Positions 8,610 through 16,853 of a DNA stretch of 59,621 nucleotides are shown here, in pieces. The DNA comes from Gammaproteobacteria bacterium (GTDB lineage Bacteria; Pseudomonadota; Gammaproteobacteria; Steroidobacterales; JABDKV01): the NCBI GenBank assembly GCA_013003425.1, contig JABDJB010000007.1:1-59621 (forward strand). The letters run 5' to 3'. A model generated the notes under the pieces. That model had not been told where the DNA came from. It ran no database searches and saw only the letters and a list, made by a program, of their open reading frames with translations. Both the position numbers and the translations under genes were made by a program. The first letter of the stretch is position 1. Every line of letters starts with the position of its first letter.

Positions 8610-8633
8610 TATGTCGCGCCACGGTGCGACATA
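8610..8633. promoter_or_regulatory. 24-bp palindrome, candidate activator/operator site
   Basis: The left arm TATGTCGCGCC (8610-8620) and the right arm GGTGCGACATA (8623-8633) are complementary at 10 of 11 positions and flank AC. The centre is about 60 bp upstream of the predicted start of the DUF4145 transcript, the spacing of a class I activator site. The binding protein is unknown; there is no T-run, so it is unlikely to be a terminator. Confidence 0.5.
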
Positions 8634-8720
8634 AGACCACACTACGGGCAGAATTGCAGTGGATATTGGCTTGGGAATCGACTCCCACGCGAGAGAGCGG
8701 TTGCCGCTGGTGTCGGCAGA
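8634..8720. other. Non-coding gap between the FecR-LysM stop and the palindrome
   Basis: Together with the promoter and palindrome this completes a 183-bp gene-free stretch (8538-8720). It contains only a short AGCGG-CAA-CCGCT hairpin near 8697-8709. That hairpin has no U-tract and could weakly end FecR-LysM transcription. Confidence 0.3.
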
Positions 8721-9719
8721 TTAGTCCTTGAACAGGATCGAGCGCAGCCACTGGAAAAAATTCAGTGGTCTGGTGTCTTCTTCCAGTGCGGCCAGTTCAT
8801 CGGGGCTGAAGATCAGCAGGGCCGCTTCGGGCGCCGGTTCCGGCGCTTCATCGGCACTTGTTGTGCGCATGAACTCGCCGCGTGGTATGCCTACCGTTCC
8901 GGTGTCATTGCTGAGAGTGATTTCGCCGTCGAGCACGCCGGAATAATTACCCGCCTCAAACACGCCCGCTTCCGGCAGCGAGCACTCGTTGGGCTCACAC
9001 ACGCGCACGCCAAAATCGGTGCCACGTACGCCGATGGTTGCCACCACCGTGTTAATACGAAATGAGGCCGGGTTGCGTCGTGCAATCAGACCGGTGATGG
9101 CCCGGAAACCGCCTTTCAGCAGCGTGATGATGCTGCGGCTGGCGCTCGGAGTGAACTCATTGAAACCGTAATCTTCAATAACCACGCGCGAATTTGGCCG
9201 CAGATGCAGCTGCGCGCCGTCACTCATCTGCAGCCGCGCCTCGCTGTCGTCACGGGTCATGATGGTGTCACCGCGAAACACGTCGCCCTGCAGCGCCAGC
9301 TGGCGCTCCTCATTGTTAAGATCCAGTGCCAGCGGAATGCCGCTGAGCGCAGTCACCGTGCCCACGGTGGTCAGCTCCAGCCGTGGCGGCTCCGGTGCCG
9401 GTTCCGGTTCGGGGGTGTCGTCCGGGATTACGTATTCGGGTAGTTCCAGCCAGGCACCGACGCGCAACTGTGATTTGTCCTCGTTGCTGAATGCGTGCGG
9501 GTTGGCAATGAATATCTCGTTTTCGATCAGTGACCAGCGTGCCGGCTGGTTCGGGTAATGCATCCGCACCAGGCCAAACAGCGTATCGCCGGACTCGACC
9601 TGTATGGATTGCCCGTCTTCGGCAGCACCCACACCCACGGTGGCGCCTGCCAGGAGCAGTACGACAATTGCGGGTAGCAGCTTACGAGTGATTTCACGCA
9701 CGGCCGCGCACGATATCAC
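8721..9719 (-). CDS. FecR-domain protein with N-terminal LysM, secreted
   Basis: The protein is about 332 aa. The frame opens with GTG 9719; a GTG at 9701 is an alternative that gives a cleaner signal peptide ('RKLLPAIVVLLLAGATVGVGAAE'). Residues about 35-95 form a LysM-like module ('IQVESGDTLFGLVRMHYPNQPARWSLIENEIFIANPHAF..LRVGAWLELP'). A Pro/Glu linker follows, then a FecR domain (about 150-260: 'GDTIMTRDDSEARLQMSDGAQLHLRPNSRVVIEDYG', 'INTVVATIGVRGTDFGVRVC'). The fold suggests a periplasmic protein that binds peptidoglycan and presents a FecR beta-structure. No sigma factor, anti-sigma helix or TonB receptor is nearby, so it is not a classic FecR signalling protein. It follows hutH by 48 bp and may be read through from it. 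Confidence 0.82.
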   Translation of the reverse strand: MISCAAVREITRKLLPAIVVLLLAGATVGVGAAEDGQSIQVESGDTLFGLVRMHYPNQPARWSLIENEIFIANPHAFSNEDKSQLRVGAWLELPEYVIPDDTPEPEPAPEPPRLELTTVGTVTALSGIPLALDLNNEERQLALQGDVFRGDTIMTRDDSEARLQMSDGAQLHLRPNSRVVIEDYGFNEFTPSASRSIITLLKGGFRAITGLIARRNPASFRINTVVATIGVRGTDFGVRVCEPNECSLPEAGVFEAGNYSGVLDGEITLSNDTGTVGIPRGEFMRTTSADEAPEPAPEAALLIFSPDELAALEEDTRPLNFFQWLRSILFKD

Positions 9720-9767
9720 GTCCGGTATCAGTGCCGCAGTTCAGCGAGGCAAACTTTTGCAAGGTGT

Positions 9768-11294
9768 TTACTTTTCGACAACATCCGTCAGCTTGCGCCG
9801 GGGGAGGAAGTGCTCAAGTGCTCCCTTTTTTATGGCGCTGGAAATGCTGGCGATTTCCTTGTCGTGTCGATGGTCTTTCGGGTCGTAGGCGACGCGCTGG
9901 CGTACCCAGGCGTGCAGCGGTTCGAGTTGTGGCGTCGTTTTCAGCGGCCGTTGTGCGTCGATGGCATGCGCCGCTGCAATCAGCTCAATGGCCAGTACGT
10001 AGCCGACGTTGTCACAGACGCGGTTGAGTTTGATTCCGGCCCAGGCAGCCATGCTGACGTGGTCTTCCTGCCCGGCGGAGGTGGGCAGGCTGTCGACCGA
10101 GGCCGGATGCGCCAGTGTCTTGTTTTCCGACACCAGTGCCGTAGCGGTGACATGCGCGACCATGTAGCCCGATTCCAGGCCGGGCTCCGAGGTGAGGAAC
10201 ATGCTCAGATTCGGGTTGATCTTGCGGTCCATCAGGTCGATACGCCGCTCGGCAATACTCGCCAGCTCGGCGACTGCAATTGTCATGTAGTCGCATACAA
10301 AGCCCAGCGGCTCGGCATGAAAGTTTCCGCCCGACAGCACATCGTTACCAAATATCAACGGATTGTCGGTGACACCATTTATTTGTCGTGCCAGAACGTC
10401 GGCCACATGATCCAGCGCGTCCCACACAGCCCCGAGCACCTGTGGCATGCAGCGCAGCGAATAGGGATCCTGCACCCGGTCACAATCGACATGCGAGTTG
10501 TTGATATCGCTGCCGGTCAGCAAGTTTCGAAACTGCTCGGCGACTTTCTGCTGTCCCTGCAGGTTACTCGCTTTGTGTATGCGCTGATCAAAGGGCGTAA
10601 AACTTCCGGCCAGCGCTTCGACAGACAGCGCGCCGATTACAATGGCAGCGTTGAGCAGGCGTTCGGCGCGTATCAGGCCCTCGACAGCCAGTGCGGTGCT
10701 GATCTGTGTGCCATTTATCATGGCAAGCCCTTCCTTGGCCTGCAGCACCACGGGTTTCACACCCGCAGCCTCGAGCACGTCGCTGCCCGACAGCTCGCGA
10801 TCGCCCTGTCGGGCTTCACCTTCACCAATGAGTGCCAATGCCATGTGCGCCAGCGGTGCAAGGTCGCCTGAAGCTGCGACCGACCCGCGCGACGGGATCA
10901 GCGGGGTTATATCGTGATCCACCATTGCCAGCAGAGTTTCCGCCAGCAGCGGCCGGGCGCCGGAAAGCGCTGCCGCCAGGCTGTTTGCCTTGAGCAGCAT
11001 TGCACGGCGAACCACCGCGGACGGTAATGGCTGGCCGACGCCGCACGCATGACTTCGAACCAGGTTGTACTGCAGCGTTTCGACCGCATCACGATCGATG
11101 CGGCGGTTGGCAAAAGCGCCAAACCCGGTGTTGACTCCGTAAACTACCTGTCCTTCGTCGACAATTTTCCGCAATGACGTTACGGCTGCGTTCATCGACT
11201 GCACCGCCGACGCGCTGAGTGAGGGTTTGCAGTCTTCGAGGTGCAGCAGATCCTTGAGACGCAGGCTACTGCCGTCCAGTTCCAGTTTGCTCAT
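9768..11294 (-). CDS. hutH: Histidine ammonia-lyase
   Basis: The protein has 508 aa from ATG 11294, which overlaps the hutI stop as ATGA; this decides the start. HutH removes ammonia from L-histidine to give urocanate, the first step of the pathway. The MIO-forming Ala-Ser-Gly lies in 'PSRGSVAASGDLAPLAHMALALIG' (around residues 142-144). The catalytic Tyr loop is 'VVYGVNTGFGAFAN', and the C-terminal half has 'SGGNFHAEPLGFVCDYMTIAVAELASIAERRIDLM..KINPNLSMFL'. It is translationally coupled to hutI. Confidence 0.98.
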   Translation of the reverse strand: MSKLELDGSSLRLKDLLHLEDCKPSLSASAVQSMNAAVTSLRKIVDEGQVVYGVNTGFGAFANRRIDRDAVETLQYNLVRSHACGVGQPLPSAVVRRAMLLKANSLAAALSGARPLLAETLLAMVDHDITPLIPSRGSVAASGDLAPLAHMALALIGEGEARQGDRELSGSDVLEAAGVKPVVLQAKEGLAMINGTQISTALAVEGLIRAERLLNAAIVIGALSVEALAGSFTPFDQRIHKASNLQGQQKVAEQFRNLLTGSDINNSHVDCDRVQDPYSLRCMPQVLGAVWDALDHVADVLARQINGVTDNPLIFGNDVLSGGNFHAEPLGFVCDYMTIAVAELASIAERRIDLMDRKINPNLSMFLTSEPGLESGYMVAHVTATALVSENKTLAHPASVDSLPTSAGQEDHVSMAAWAGIKLNRVCDNVGYVLAIELIAAAHAIDAQRPLKTTPQLEPLHAWVRQRVAYDPKDHRHDKEIASISSAIKKGALEHFLPRRKLTDVVEK

Positions 11295-12490
11295 ACCGGT
11301 TGCCCGTTGATATAGACCGCTTCCGGAGTGATTCCGCCCAGTCGGTAGAGCAGGAATTCCGGGGCCGGAATATCCCATAGCGAAAAGTCAGCCAGCTTGC
11401 CAACTTCAAGTGTGCCGATATTGTCTTGTTTGCCAAGCGCCCTGGCGGCATTTTGGGTGACACCCAGCAGCGCTTCATCAGCAGTAAGGCCAAACATGAT
11501 GGTCGCCATGTGCATCGCGGTCAGCAGGCTGGCGATGGGAGACGTGCCAGGGTTCAGGTCACTGGCAACGGCTATCGGCACCTTGTGCCGGTGCAGCGAA
11601 GCCAGTGGCGGGCGATGGATCTCGCGCAGGAAATAATAGGCCCCGGGCAGCAGCACCGCGACGGCGCCGTGAATGCCCATCGCCTGTATGTCATCGTCTT
11701 CGGCGCACTCGAGATGATCGCAGGACAGCGCGCCAAGCGCGGCCGCGAGGGCCGTGCCGCCGGAATTGGACAACTGCTCGGTGTGTGCGCGCCGCTGCAG
11801 GCCGAGTGCTGCGGCGCGCTCGAGTATGGTCCGGGCCGCGTCCTGGTCGAATGCTATTGACTCGATATATATGTCGCAGGTGTCGCTGAGTTTTTGCTCG
11901 GCTACGGCCGGCAGCATCTCCTGGCATATTTCTGCGACGTATTTTTCCTTGCCCGATTCTGCCGGGATAGCGTGCGCACCGAGGAAAGTCGGCACGATGC
12001 GCTGCTCCGTATTACGCGCAACGCTGCCAATCGCGCGTAACATCTTCAGTTCGTCACTGGTGGTAAGTCCGTAACCGCTTTTTATTTCAATTGTGGTCAC
12101 GCCTTCGCGCGCCAGTGCCGCAACCCGTGGCAACGTCTGTTCGACCAGCTGGTCTTCGCTGGCGGCGCGCACTGCACGTACCGTGGAGGAGATGCCGCCA
12201 CCTTCGCGGGCGATCTGTGCGTAGGTGGCACCCTCAAGCCGGCGTTTGTGTTCGGCCATCCGGTCACCGGCATAAAGCGCATGGGTGTGACAATCGATTA
12301 GCCCTGGTAGTACGACACGGCCACCTGCATCAATGGTGCTGGTTGCCTCGCCGCTGGCCGGCAGGGCGCTGATACGACCGCCGCTAACCGCAAAAGAGGT
12401 GGCGGCGGCTGGCCGGACATCACCTGCCATCGGGTACAATCTTGCGTTCTTAACAATCAGGTCATGCACATCAATACTCGATGAAGACAT
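11291..12490 (-). CDS. hutI: Imidazolonepropionase
   Basis: The protein has 399 aa from ATG 12490. HutI opens the imidazolone ring to N-formimino-L-glutamate, step three. This amidohydrolase has the metal motif 'GLIDCHTHALYAGDR' near residue 75, 'IEIKSGYGL', 'CDIYIESIAFDQDAA' and 'ASDLNPGTSPIASLLTAMHMATIMFGLTADEAL'. The ATG lies inside the first codons of the divergent hutF (starts overlap by 10 bp). A GTG at 12469 ('MHDLIVKNARLYP') would remove the overlap and has a GAG upstream, so the true start is open. Downstream it overlaps hutH as ATGA. Confidence 0.97.
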   Translation of the reverse strand: MSSSSIDVHDLIVKNARLYPMAGDVRPAAATSFAVSGGRISALPASGEATSTIDAGGRVVLPGLIDCHTHALYAGDRMAEHKRRLEGATYAQIAREGGGISSTVRAVRAASEDQLVEQTLPRVAALAREGVTTIEIKSGYGLTTSDELKMLRAIGSVARNTEQRIVPTFLGAHAIPAESGKEKYVAEICQEMLPAVAEQKLSDTCDIYIESIAFDQDAARTILERAAALGLQRRAHTEQLSNSGGTALAAALGALSCDHLECAEDDDIQAMGIHGAVAVLLPGAYYFLREIHRPPLASLHRHKVPIAVASDLNPGTSPIASLLTAMHMATIMFGLTADEALLGVTQNAARALGKQDNIGTLEVGKLADFSLWDIPAPEFLLYRLGGITPEAVYINGQPV

Positions 12491-13785
12491 TGCGGTTTCA
12501 AAACGCGCTCCTGCCGGACGGTATCCGGCCCGTGCAGTTACAGGTCGATGATACGGGGCTGATCACCGCCGTGGAAGATGCGGCAGACGGCCCATGGGAT
12601 GGCTGGCTGGCTTTGCCCGGCATGGTCAATGCGCACAGCCACTGTTTCCAGCGTGTGATGACGGGTTTTGTCGAGGCTGCCGGAGGCGATCGCAGCTTCT
12701 GGGGCTGGCGCGAACTGATGTACCGCATTGCGCAGAACACCACGCCGCGCGATCAATATGTCATTGCACGGCGCGCTTTTCGTGAAATGCTGGCTGCCGG
12801 ATACACGACAGCCGCAGAATTTCATTACCTGCACCACAATGTGGATGGCAGTGCCGGCACAGAGATGGCGCAGGCTGTGATTGACGCAGCAGCAGACACC
12901 GGAATCCGCCTGCGGCTGTTGCCGGTGCTGTACCAGCGCGGCGGTTTTGGTCATCCCGCTACGGATATGCAGCGACGGTTTGTGCACAAGACAGTGGACG
13001 ACTACCTGCAGCTGGTTGCCCGGCTTGGTGACGCGGTGGCCGGCATCGCACCACACTCGGTGCGGGCCGTTGATCCGGCGGTATTGCCTGAGGTCGTTGC
13101 CGGCGCCCGCGAAATCGTCGGTGATGACATGGTGATCCATATGCATGTCGCCGAGCAGATGGCTGAGGTGGAAGCAACCGGACAGGCCACCGGGTTTACA
13201 CCGGTTGCATTGATTGCCGAACACTGCGCGCTTAATCCGTTGTGGTCTTTTGTACATGCCACTCACGTCAACGAGCACGACATGCGGCTGATGCTGGACA
13301 ATGGCGTCAACGTCGTGCTGTGCCCGCTGACCGAAGCCAACCTGGGCGACGGCGTGTTCCCGGTGAAAGAATTTATCCACGCTGGCGGCCGCATCGCCAT
13401 TGGTTCTGACTGCAATGCACGTATCGACGTTGTCGAAGAGCTGCGGCTGATGGAGTATGCGCAGCGGCTGGTGCGGCAGCGTCGTGCGGTGCTGGCCGAC
13501 CAGGACGGATTGGGTGCGAGGCTTTGGGCCCATACGGCCCGCGCTGGCGCAGGCGTGCTGGCTCTGAACGCCGGGCGCATCGAGGTCGGTTGTTCTGCTG
13601 ACCTGGCGGTACTCAGTGAGCGTCCGCCGCTGAGCGGATTGGCGCCGATGCGCGCGATGGACGCGCTGGTTACAGGTGGCGATGCCGCTAACATCGCGGA
13701 GGTCTATGTTGGCGGCCGTCTCTGTGCCCCCGACGCTGAGCCGGATGCGCAGTTTGTAGCGGTCATGCAACGGCTGTGTGCATGA
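12481..13785 (+). CDS. hutF: Formimidoylglutamate deiminase
   Basis: The protein has 434 aa. HutF deiminates N-formimino-L-glutamate to N-formyl-L-glutamate, the first half of the two-step HutF/HutG ending used by Pseudomonas-type pathways. Metal and catalytic motifs of the amidohydrolase fold are 'GMVNAHSHCFQRVMTG', 'IHMHVAEQMAEV', 'ATHVNEHDM' and 'IGSDCNARIDVVEELRLMEYAQRL'. It runs divergently from hutI with overlapping 5' ends, which leaves no intergenic space for a conventional shared promoter. The stop overlaps the hutG start as ATGA. Confidence 0.96.
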   Translation: MKTLRFQNALLPDGIRPVQLQVDDTGLITAVEDAADGPWDGWLALPGMVNAHSHCFQRVMTGFVEAAGGDRSFWGWRELMYRIAQNTTPRDQYVIARRAFREMLAAGYTTAAEFHYLHHNVDGSAGTEMAQAVIDAAADTGIRLRLLPVLYQRGGFGHPATDMQRRFVHKTVDDYLQLVARLGDAVAGIAPHSVRAVDPAVLPEVVAGAREIVGDDMVIHMHVAEQMAEVEATGQATGFTPVALIAEHCALNPLWSFVHATHVNEHDMRLMLDNGVNVVLCPLTEANLGDGVFPVKEFIHAGGRIAIGSDCNARIDVVEELRLMEYAQRLVRQRRAVLADQDGLGARLWAHTARAGAGVLALNAGRIEVGCSADLAVLSERPPLSGLAPMRAMDALVTGGDAANIAEVYVGGRLCAPDAEPDAQFVAVMQRLCA

Positions 13786-14576
13786 GCGCTTTTGTCGAGT
13801 TGCCGGCACGCGGCGACCCTGTTCCGATCGTTGTCAGCATCCCGCATACCGGCGTCGAGGTGCCGGAAGAAATTGCCGCGCGTCTTGCTGACGAGTCGAA
13901 GCGCAATCTGCCGATGACCGACTGGCATTTGCACCGTCTGTATGACTTCCTGCCGGAGATGGGTATTAACGTGCTGCACGCCCGTTACACGCGTCTGGCC
14001 GTTGACCTGAACCGCTCACCGGACGGGGCCCCGCTGTACCCGGGACGCTTTGAAACCGGCCTGGTTGCCTGTGAAACCTTTGACGGCGAACAGATTTTCA
14101 GGGAACCTCCGGACCCGCAGACTATCGAAGCGTTGCGACACCGCTATCATCAGCCGTATCACGAGCGCCTTGCCGGACTACTGCAGGGTGTAATCGACAG
14201 GTTTGGCCATGTGGTACTGGTCGATGCGCACAGCGTGGCATCGCGGGCCAACCGGGTGCATGGCGCGCTGCAGCGGGATATCTACCTGGGTGATCGCGAC
14301 GGGACCAGTTGTGCCGGCTGGCTCACCGCCACGCTACGCGATGACTTTGCTGCGTCCGGTATGCAGGTACAGGTAAACGACCCTTACAAGGGCGGCTACA
14401 CGACGCATCATTACGGCCAGGCGCCGGAAGTGGATGCGGTGCAAATTGAGATGTGTCAGCGGTTGTACATGAATGAAGACAACCCTGACCTGGTAACAGA
14501 GGAAAACTGGGAATTGACCAAAACAATACTGATTGATGTTTTTGCTGCGCTGGCTGGGCGACTGGAGCGCAACTGA
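13782..14576 (+). CDS. hutG: N-formylglutamate deformylase
   Basis: The protein has 264 aa from ATG 13782, which overlaps the hutF stop; a GTG at 13776 would add two residues. It hydrolyses N-formylglutamate to glutamate and formate, completing the pathway. Family motifs are 'IVVSIPHTGVEVPEEI' at the N-terminus, 'LAVDLNRSPDGAPLYPGR', 'VVLVDAHSVAS' and 'GGYTTHHYGQAPEVDAVQIEMCQRLYMNED'. Translational coupling with hutF fits consecutive steps. Confidence 0.96.
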   Translation: MSAFVELPARGDPVPIVVSIPHTGVEVPEEIAARLADESKRNLPMTDWHLHRLYDFLPEMGINVLHARYTRLAVDLNRSPDGAPLYPGRFETGLVACETFDGEQIFREPPDPQTIEALRHRYHQPYHERLAGLLQGVIDRFGHVVLVDAHSVASRANRVHGALQRDIYLGDRDGTSCAGWLTATLRDDFAASGMQVQVNDPYKGGYTTHHYGQAPEVDAVQIEMCQRLYMNEDNPDLVTEENWELTKTILIDVFAALAGRLERN

Positions 14577-14577
14577 C

Positions 14578-15309
14578 ATGGCCTTCAAGACCTTTCCGTT
14601 GACTGTGGTGGGCGTGGAATTGATCACGCCGACTATTCTGGCACTCAGGTTTGAGCGTGAAGATGGCGAGCCCTTCGAATACACCGCCGGGCAATTCATC
14701 AACATCCACTTTGAGGTGGATGAACAGCCGGTGCATCGTAGTTATTCAATTGCATCACCGCCGGGTTCCGGCGAGATCGAGGTTGCCATATCGCCGGTGA
14801 AGGGCGGCCGCGCAACGGAGCTGTTATTCAACCTCAAGGTTGGAGACACCATCAACGCCAGCGGACCCTATGGACGGTTCGTGCTGCGCGACGACGAACC
14901 GTGCCGCTACATTCTTGCCGCCACCGGTACCGGCGTAACGCCGTACCGTGCCATGCTGCCGGCGCTAAAAGAGTTACTGGGCAAGGGATTTACCATCGAT
15001 ATTCTGCTGGGTATCTGGCGGCGCGAAGAAGCGCTGTACGCTCAGGACTTTATCGATTTCTGTAATGACAACAACGGTGCCGTATTCCACGCTTGTTACA
15101 GTCGCGAAATGCCGGAGGAGCCGGCAGTGCACGAGAGCGAGGGGTACGTACAGATTCACATTGCGGCACTCGATCCGCGTCCCGAAACTGACATCGTGTA
15201 CCTTTGTGGTAATCCGGACATGATCGACGAAGCAATGGAGATGCTCAAAGCGCGCGAGTTCCCGACCCGACAGCTGCGCCGCGAGAAATACCTGCCCGCA
15301 AAAGCCTGA
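14578..15309 (+). CDS. fpr: Ferredoxin-NADP reductase
   Basis: The protein has 243 aa from ATG 14578, one base after the hutG stop; an in-frame upstream ATG would sit inside hutG. The FAD-binding barrel shows 'YTAGQFINIHFEVDEQPVHRSYSIASPPG' (RxYS motif) and 'GPYGRFVL'. The NADP domain has 'YILAATGTGVTPYRAMLPAL' and 'VYLCGNPDMIDEAMEMLK'. It moves electrons between NADPH and ferredoxin or flavodoxin. Its tight position after hutG suggests it is transcribed with the histidine genes, though no hut enzyme needs it. The C-terminus ends 'LRREKYLPAKA'. Confidence 0.92.
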   Translation: MAFKTFPLTVVGVELITPTILALRFEREDGEPFEYTAGQFINIHFEVDEQPVHRSYSIASPPGSGEIEVAISPVKGGRATELLFNLKVGDTINASGPYGRFVLRDDEPCRYILAATGTGVTPYRAMLPALKELLGKGFTIDILLGIWRREEALYAQDFIDFCNDNNGAVFHACYSREMPEEPAVHESEGYVQIHIAALDPRPETDIVYLCGNPDMIDEAMEMLKAREFPTRQLRREKYLPAKA

Positions 15310-15374
15310 TTGTTTGAGTAATCCCCGGCTACCATTGGTAATAGTCAATGGTCGTATTCGCCAGGAGAAAAACC

Positions 15375-15947
15375 ATGCGCTCCATTTCTGTGTCAGTGCT
15401 GGCTGTATTGGTCACAGCCTGCAGTAGCACGATGACTGAACCCGCGACAGAGGCCGCAGCGATGGCACCAGGCTACTTTGGCAGCGACGCAGGCTGCATG
15501 GAGGGCCCGCTGGTGCAGTTTGGTCAGTACATTGGCCAGTGGAAAATCGAGGATTCATCGCTGGCGCGTGACGGCTCGGGCTGGACAAATGGCCAGGGTG
15601 CGCAATGGGATTTCGTCTGTGTTGGTGGCGGTACCGCGGTCCAGGATTTCTGGATGCCAAACGAAGGACCGGTCGGTACTAATCTGCGCACCTATAATCC
15701 TGAAACAGAATCGTGGGATATCGTCTGGACAATCAAGGGTCTCGTCGGCCAGGCGCACATCAATGCAAAACAGCAGGCCAACGGCAACCTGTTGATGACC
15801 TATGTGTCACCGGCCCAAAACCCACCGCGCCGAATTACATTCTTTCCGGCAACCGAAGATAGCTGGAACTGGATGATGGAGTTCTCCTTCGATGGCGGCG
15901 AGAGCTATATCGAGGTCTATCGGATCAAAGCGACACGGATTCGCTAG
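15375..15947 (+). CDS. Predicted lipoprotein, DUF1579-like
   Basis: The protein has 190 aa from ATG 15375, chosen for the AGGAG 7-8 bp upstream and because it places the lipobox 'LVTAC' right after the hydrophobic stretch (Cys near residue 16). The mature part is a beta-rich lipocalin-like domain: 'FGQYIGQWKIEDSSL', 'WDFVCVGGGTAVQDFWMP', 'NLRTYNPETESWDIVWT', 'RITFFPATEDSWNWMMEFSFDGGESYIEVYRIKA'. This resembles DUF1579-type proteins whose role is unknown. It follows fpr by 65 bp. Confidence 0.75.
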   Translation: MRSISVSVLAVLVTACSSTMTEPATEAAAMAPGYFGSDAGCMEGPLVQFGQYIGQWKIEDSSLARDGSGWTNGQGAQWDFVCVGGGTAVQDFWMPNEGPVGTNLRTYNPETESWDIVWTIKGLVGQAHINAKQQANGNLLMTYVSPAQNPPRRITFFPATEDSWNWMMEFSFDGGESYIEVYRIKATRIR

Positions 15948-15980
15948 TTGAGTCCTGCGCGCAATCTGCGCTCGCGAACA

Positions 15981-16850
15981 TTACTGTGCCGCAAGCTGCT
16001 GGCGATAGGTTTCCAGTTCCTCACGCCGGGGCAGGGCGGTTTGTGCGCCGGCCCGGGTCGTTGCCAGCGTGGCGGCAGCGCAGGCGAATTCGAGTGCTTC
16101 GCCCGGGGCCATCTCCTCCAGCAGTGCCAGCGTCAGCGCAGCGGTAAAGGTGTCACCGGCACCGGTAGTATCAACGACCTCGGCCCGGGGCGCCGCCGCC
16201 TCCGCAATAACCTCGCCATTTTTTTTCAGCACTGCGCCGCGTTCGCCATAGGTAATTGCGACCAGGTTCTTGCAGGCGTTGATCCCGGAGCCAAAAAACA
16301 GGCTTTCGGTCTCGTTCATGACGATCAGGTCGGCGCGCTGCAGGATCTCGTCCGGTACCTCCGTTGCCGGTGCCAGGTTGATACAAAATAGTCCTTCAAA
16401 GCGTGCTGCCGCTGCCGCAACTGTCGCCATGGGTACTTCCAGCTGGCAGATCAGGGCATCGGCGCCGGACAGCTCGAGATGATAGGGCGTGAGACGCCGG
16501 TTGGCGCCCGGCGCCACGACGATCTGGTTTTCACCATCCGGCGCAACCGCGATCAGGGCCACGCCCGTTGTTTTGGATTTGTCCGTAACGCAGCGCGTCA
16601 GGTCGACGCCCTCGTTTCGTAGCAACGCCAGTGCTTCGTCAGCTGTCGCATCACCGCCGGTGCAGGCGCACAGGAACACGCGGGCTCCAAGGCGATGCGC
16701 TGCCAACGCCTGGTTGGCACCCTTACCGCCCGGGTACCGGGCCAGCGTTGCGTTGGTTACCGTTTCGCCCGGCACCGGCAGGCGGGGTGCGTGCGCAACC
16801 AGGTCAAGGTTGACTGAGCCGACGACTACGATTGCGGGTTTGTCACTCAT
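15981..16850 (-). CDS. rbsK: Ribokinase (PfkB family)
   Basis: The protein has 289 aa. The N-terminus 'IVVVGSVNLDLVAHAPRLPVPGETV' and 'YPGGKGANQALAAHRLGARVFLCACTGGDATADEAL' are the first PfkB signature. The C-terminal 'VVDTTGAGDTFTAALTLALLEE' carries the anion hole and catalytic Asp. It phosphorylates ribose to ribose 5-phosphate in the cytosol. It starts 3 bp after the nucleoside hydrolase stop, so the pair would release ribose from nucleosides and trap it as ribose 5-phosphate. Confidence 0.93.
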   Translation of the reverse strand: MSDKPAIVVVGSVNLDLVAHAPRLPVPGETVTNATLARYPGGKGANQALAAHRLGARVFLCACTGGDATADEALALLRNEGVDLTRCVTDKSKTTGVALIAVAPDGENQIVVAPGANRRLTPYHLELSGADALICQLEVPMATVAAAAARFEGLFCINLAPATEVPDEILQRADLIVMNETESLFFGSGINACKNLVAITYGERGAVLKKNGEVIAEAAAPRAEVVDTTGAGDTFTAALTLALLEEMAPGEALEFACAAATLATTRAGAQTALPRREELETYRQQLAAQ

Positions 16851-16853
16851 TAC

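Noticed and set aside
8634-8720. tRNA or small RNA in the gap after the FecR-LysM gene
   Set aside because: Short complementary stretches exist but no cloverleaf, anticodon arm or terminator can be built.
12538-13809. 423-codon minus-strand frame opposite hutF
   Set aside because: Antisense to a complete, motif-rich enzyme; the product resembles no family and shows a shadow-type composition.
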